Of a DNA stretch of 64,000 nucleotides, positions 61,026 through 64,000 are shown one piece after another. How positions within the stretch are numbered: position 1 is the stretch's first letter; each line of letters begins with the position of its first letter. The DNA lies in contig JACDTU010000005.1 of assembly GCA_022376465.1 (NCBI GenBank), positions 422,001 to 486,000 of the forward strand, in the 5' to 3' direction. The DNA is from Cubamyces lactineus. Its lineage: Eukaryota > Basidiomycota > Agaricomycetes > Polyporales > Polyporaceae. The notes beneath the pieces were generated by a model. That model saw only the letters and a list, made by a program, of their open reading frames with translations. It made no database searches and was not told where the DNA came from. The position numbers were made by a program, and so were the translations under genes.

Positions 61026-61206
61026 AGGAATGTTCTCGTCTCAGCTAGGACTTTCTAGCACTTACTTTATACTTACCATATAGGGGTGCACAGTCGCTTC
61101 TGCGCAGCCACCCACAGTGCACAGCAGCACTGCCACAGTGGTACTAGGTTCAACTAGCACTGACTACGATGCACCAGAAAGTCCTTGTATACGCTAGAAC
61201 ATTCCT
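61026..61206. repeat. two-block inverted repeat in the LTR region
   Basis: AGGAATGTTCT at 61026-61036 is the exact reverse complement of 61196-61206, and AGGACTTTCT at 61047-61056 is that of 61176-61185. The spacer between the two blocks is 10 bases on each side and does not match. The arms are 119 bases apart. It lies just upstream of the TATA box, so it is probably part of the U3 promoter. A nested small element is the alternative, but no target duplication flanks it. Confidence 0.75.
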
Positions 61207-61224
61207 CTCTTTGGTCTATGTACA

Positions 61225-61234
61225 TATATATAAG
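61225..61234 (+). promoter_or_regulatory. TATA box of the LTR promoter
   Basis: TATATATAAG is followed by AGGC, a typical LTR core promoter. Transcription of the element would begin about 61255-61260 (inference). Confidence 0.55.
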
Positions 61235-61478
61235 AGGCAATGCCACAGAGCGACCCTCAGCTTTCAGTCTCTTTGCGAATTATGAACTTGGATTGCTCAT
61301 TAACTCGCTTTCACTGAACAAATTACTACGTGCTTATCTTTGACAAGCTAGGGCTAGTAATCAAATAGGTACAAGCTCTCTATTCATTGACGTCTTAAGG
61401 CTTGATAGTTTAGGAGTCACGCTTGAAAGCGTAACATTAGACTGAAAGCTTTACCCCTCCACTTATTAAAGTGCAAAG

Positions 61479-62330
61479 GTGACGTTGGAAGACATCAAAC
61501 ATTGGACACGGAGAATATCTTCTTTGCTCGAACACATAAGAAGACGGATAGTCAAGACGGCGGGAACAATATATCCCCTCTCTCGACCATCAACTAGGGT
61601 ACTAGATGAAAGGAATAAAAGACTACGGACTCTACCACCACTCGAAATCCCAGAGAGTATTATTGCTCTTCCACATTCGCCAAGAGGATCCCCATTCCCC
61701 TTGGAGAGAGGTTTTAGGTTGGTTATTCCTGTCACAGAGAGTACTAGTACACTCTTGTCGGGTTACGACACTTGAGAATCGGATGAAGAACCCATGTATC
61801 AAAGGACATAAGACGAGTGGAGAGAATATAGGAATCCTCTGGCCATTCAATCAGAATTTGAGGTAGCGAAAGGTATACCCATTCCAGGAAGGGCGAGTCC
61901 AGGAATGGATAGCTCTTATCAATTGACTCCAGAAACAAGTGTAGAAGAAACATCCTTGACAGAAGGAGTATTCTATTGAAGAACACAAGTTCTGGTGCAC
62001 ACGATTGATACACTTCAGGTGATTGCAAACAATCTCGAAGTGTTGGGGCAGGAAGACTTCATGGGAAGATATCACAAGGCTCTTGAACGGGCACATCGAT
62101 ACATCTCTCAAGTCATCCAGACGCTTGAATTAATCCCAAGAGAAGTTGCTACACCTCCAAAGAGGGTACATAACTTTGCAGATTTTCTTCAAGACCAGAT
62201 TGATTATCTACGAGCAAAGGCAATCAATCCAGAGAACTACGCGAATATAGACCTCAAATATAATCTAGGGAAACTCCGTAGTTGCCTCCGAGCTAGGGAA
62301 CTACATCAAGCTTTCCTTTGAGAAGTGCAA
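61479..62330 (+). pseudogene. decayed 5' portion of the retrotransposon gag region
   Basis: One reading frame spans this stretch but is broken by stop codons near 61773, 61809 and 61977 and ends at 62321. Protein-like segments survive between them (for example VAKGIPIPGRASPGMDSSYQ, then LQVIANNLEVLGQEDFMGRY and RVHNFADFLQDQIDYLRAKA). The homologous text continues in another frame after 62321 (FEKCNMYEFTRNIQ). So nonsense and frameshift changes have both accumulated. Confidence 0.6.
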
Positions 62331-63205
62331 CATGTATGAGTTCACCCGAAACATACAGTTGTTCATGTCTATATCATCTTTACGACTCCAACAAAGTTTG
62401 GGACATTTACTATCGGGAATTAGTAAAGAAGTGGTCTAATTGCACACACGCATGGTACCCACTTCGATACAATACCAAGAAGGTCCCAAACATTGCACAC
62501 TCCCCGGCTCTTATTAAAACCAAGGTCTCTCAGGAGAAGGAAATTAAGAAGAGTCACGGACAATAACCTGTGCTAATAAAGAATCCTCTACTAGCAGGAA
62601 GTACTAGTTGGATTATTAGTCCAAGAGCAGTGTCAGGATCATTTCCGACTTCAAGAGTAGGAACTCTGAGACTACAAGAGTCTAAATAACCCAGGGAACC
62701 TGATCCACCTTTACAAGAGAAAGGGCTAGAGATCGAACAGCCTGAGAAGAAGGATTCGGACTTTGACGAAGACAATTTTCAGACGACAGTTGAAGTACCT
62801 CATCTGGAAGAAGAAGAAACTATTTGGACAAAGGTCAAAGTATCTGAACCGAAGACAGAAGAAGAATCAAGTCATAGTACGACCCCAGAGTTTATACGAA
62901 AGTCAGTACCATTGTACATGTCTGGAACAATTACGGCGACAGGGGAATCCATTTTTGGAGCCCATAGATATGCCTTCACTCCAAGGACTACCCTCGGGGG
63001 AGGGACATCTGGGTCTTCATCCAGTGGACTGGCCCTAGGGGCAACATCATTCTTTGGAGGAATGGTTAATCCTTCTGGAGGCGGAGGAGGAGGCGGACCT
63101 AGTAGGCCTGGAGGCAGACCTGATCCTGAACCTTCAGATGGAGGAGGACCACAAAGTCCTTATTCACCAGGAGGAGGAGGACCACCGGGATAAGGCCCAG
63201 ACCTG
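62331..63205 (+). pseudogene. decayed middle of the gag region with Gly/Pro-rich linker
   Basis: Frames change several times. From about 62757 an acidic segment (VEVPHLEEEETIWTKVKV) leads into a Gly/Ser/Pro-rich linker (about 62990-63190, with a GGGGGGG run). That ends at a stop at 63191-63193, one frame away from the intact downstream part. Low-complexity Gly/Pro linkers between gag segments are unusual but plausible here. Confidence 0.5.
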
Positions 63206-64000
63206 ATCCACCTGGACAACCAGGAAATCCCCCAGAAAATAATATGCCACAAGAACAGAGACAAGGAAAAGGCAAGATCAAAGACCCAGAGGTCTTTACT
63301 GGAGACCGGAACAAAACTAGGTCCATCCTCAATCAATTGTTTCTTCTGTTCACGGCAAGACCCCACGACTTCGTCAATGACTACACGAAGGTGGCAACGG
63401 CCTTATCCTCCATGGAAGGGGACAACATAAACTACTGGAAGGATATTACTATCCAGCGAGCTGAAGAAGAAATTAGACCAGGAGAGTTTCGAGGATTCGA
63501 CTCTTGGGCGGTCTTCAAGAGAAATTTCTTGCTCGCTTTCGCTCCAGTGGACGAGGTCGATGACTCTATGGTCAATCTCACAATGATACAACTCAAAGAC
63601 TACTCTTCAGTCGATGAGTTCAATGCTCGATTTATGGATCTGGCCCTCAAAGGAAATATTCTGGACTCAGCAGTGCAACTCGCTCTCTACAGGAATGCGC
63701 TTCTAGAATATTTGTTGAGGAAGATTTCCATGTTGTATCCTCCATCAACGAACATCGAGGAGTGGATGACTCGAGCAAAGGAGATTGACCATAGTTGCCA
63801 TCTTACAGAGAAAATTTTGGCCAATCGCAAAGGAAGAAAGGCTAAAACTGTGAGGACAAAGAAGAACATCAAGATAATTAATGTTGAAGACGACTCGCTC
63901 GACATGAACCAACTCTCTGTCAAGGAAAGACAAGAGTTGCAAGACAAGGGATTATGTTTCCAGTGTAGGAAGCTGGGACATATTCCTAGGGGCTGTCCTT
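63206..64000 (+). CDS. retrotransposon Gag with CCHC zinc knuckle, open at right edge
   Basis: The frame is open from about 63195 to the end of the window. It has the retrotransposon Gag core: DPEVFTGDRNKTRSILNQLF, GDNINYWKDITIQRAEEEI, FDSWAVFKRNFLLAFAP, MIQLKDYSSVDEFNARFMDL. The end is a zinc knuckle, CFQCRKLGHIPRGC (C-x2-C-x4-H-x4-C), which binds the element's RNA. A basic segment (ANRKGRKAKTVRTKKNIKII) precedes it. The product packages the element RNA into virus-like particles in the fungal cell. The upstream coding region is broken, so this copy is probably not autonomous. Confidence 0.75.

Larger units (their letters stand above)
61020..64000 (+). mobile_element. 5' part of a Ty3/gypsy-type LTR retrotransposon, truncated by the window
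   Basis: The region contains an AT-rich, promoter-bearing LTR-like segment, then a gag-type coding region ending at the right edge in a CCHC zinc knuckle. The element runs in the plus direction; protease, reverse transcriptase and integrase would lie to the right. The left boundary is uncertain. Single-copy evidence only: no second LTR or target-site duplication is visible here. Confidence 0.75.

Noticed and set aside
61026..61206. Interpretation of the inverted repeat as a MITE
   Set aside because: No flanking target-site duplication and the arms are too short; more likely part of the LTR promoter.

Overview
The window is nuclear DNA from a filamentous basidiomycete, most likely an Agaricomycete. 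Genes are split by many short introns (about 45-65 nt, GT-AG, with CTNAC-type branch sites). Exons can be tiny. Neighbouring genes are closely packed and often head-to-head. The gene set is typically fungal: calcineurin A, a conventional class II myosin, bifunctional arginine gene ARG5,6, site-2 protease, an SPX-RING ligase and an aryl-alcohol-oxidase-like GMC flavoprotein. All gene models were built by hand from splice sites and reading phase. Where exon coordinates are given, the phases close exactly; exceptions are stated in the entry.

Layout. 1-80: possible exon of a gene running off the left edge. 2.7-4.2 kb (+): prenylcysteine methyltransferase. 6.2-6.6 kb (+): a 77-residue stand-alone double-stranded-RNA-binding protein. 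7.8-10.4 kb (+): two adjacent three-finger C2H2 proteins. 11.2-12.2 kb (-): single-pass membrane protein of unknown function. 13.1-15.8 kb (+): calcineurin A. 16.3-17.2 kb (-) and 17.4-18.1 kb (+): UBC13 and Elongin C, head-to-head. 18.5-21.6 kb (-): GMC oxidoreductase in about 20 exons. 22.4-26.3 kb (-): large disordered RING-H2 protein. 26.7-27.4 kb (+): SNARE YKT6. 27.9-32.3 kb (+): P5A ATPase SPF1. 32.7-34.1 kb (+): broken kinase-like gene. 34.7-36.8 kb (+): site-2 protease. 37.1-37.5 kb (-): ribosomal protein eL38. 37.9-45.8 kb (-): myosin II heavy chain, 2346 residues in 17 exons. 46.5-48.2 kb (+): Ser/Pro-rich unknown protein. 48.5-51.4 kb (-): ARG5,6. 51.7-53.8 kb (+): ULA1, the NEDD8 E1 regulatory subunit. 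54.5-56.3 kb (+): second broken kinase-like gene, a paralogue of the first. 56.9-58.1 kb (-): DUF2358-like mitochondrial protein. 58.2-60.0 kb (+): SPX-RING ubiquitin ligase. From about 60 kb to the right edge the DNA turns AT-rich and holds the 5' part of a Ty3/gypsy-type LTR retrotransposon with a decayed gag.

Functional threads. Five genes belong to ubiquitin or NEDD8 pathways (UBC13, Elongin C, ULA1, RING-H2, SPX-RING). Elongin C and ULA1 both bear on cullin ligases. Three genes touch protein lipidation: the methyltransferase, YKT6 with its CCVIM end, and the SPX-RING protein, which ends in a CaaX-like CVVM. These groupings look like chance neighbours, not operon-like clusters.

Most of the window is ordinary conserved fungal gene space. 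The less ordinary material is the pair of two-domain kinase-like genes in reciprocal states of decay, the dsRBD-only mini-protein, the CaaX-like end of the SPX-RING ligase, the two-block inverted repeat in the LTR region, and several extreme exons (3, 5 and 12 nt coding parts, and one GC-AG intron).
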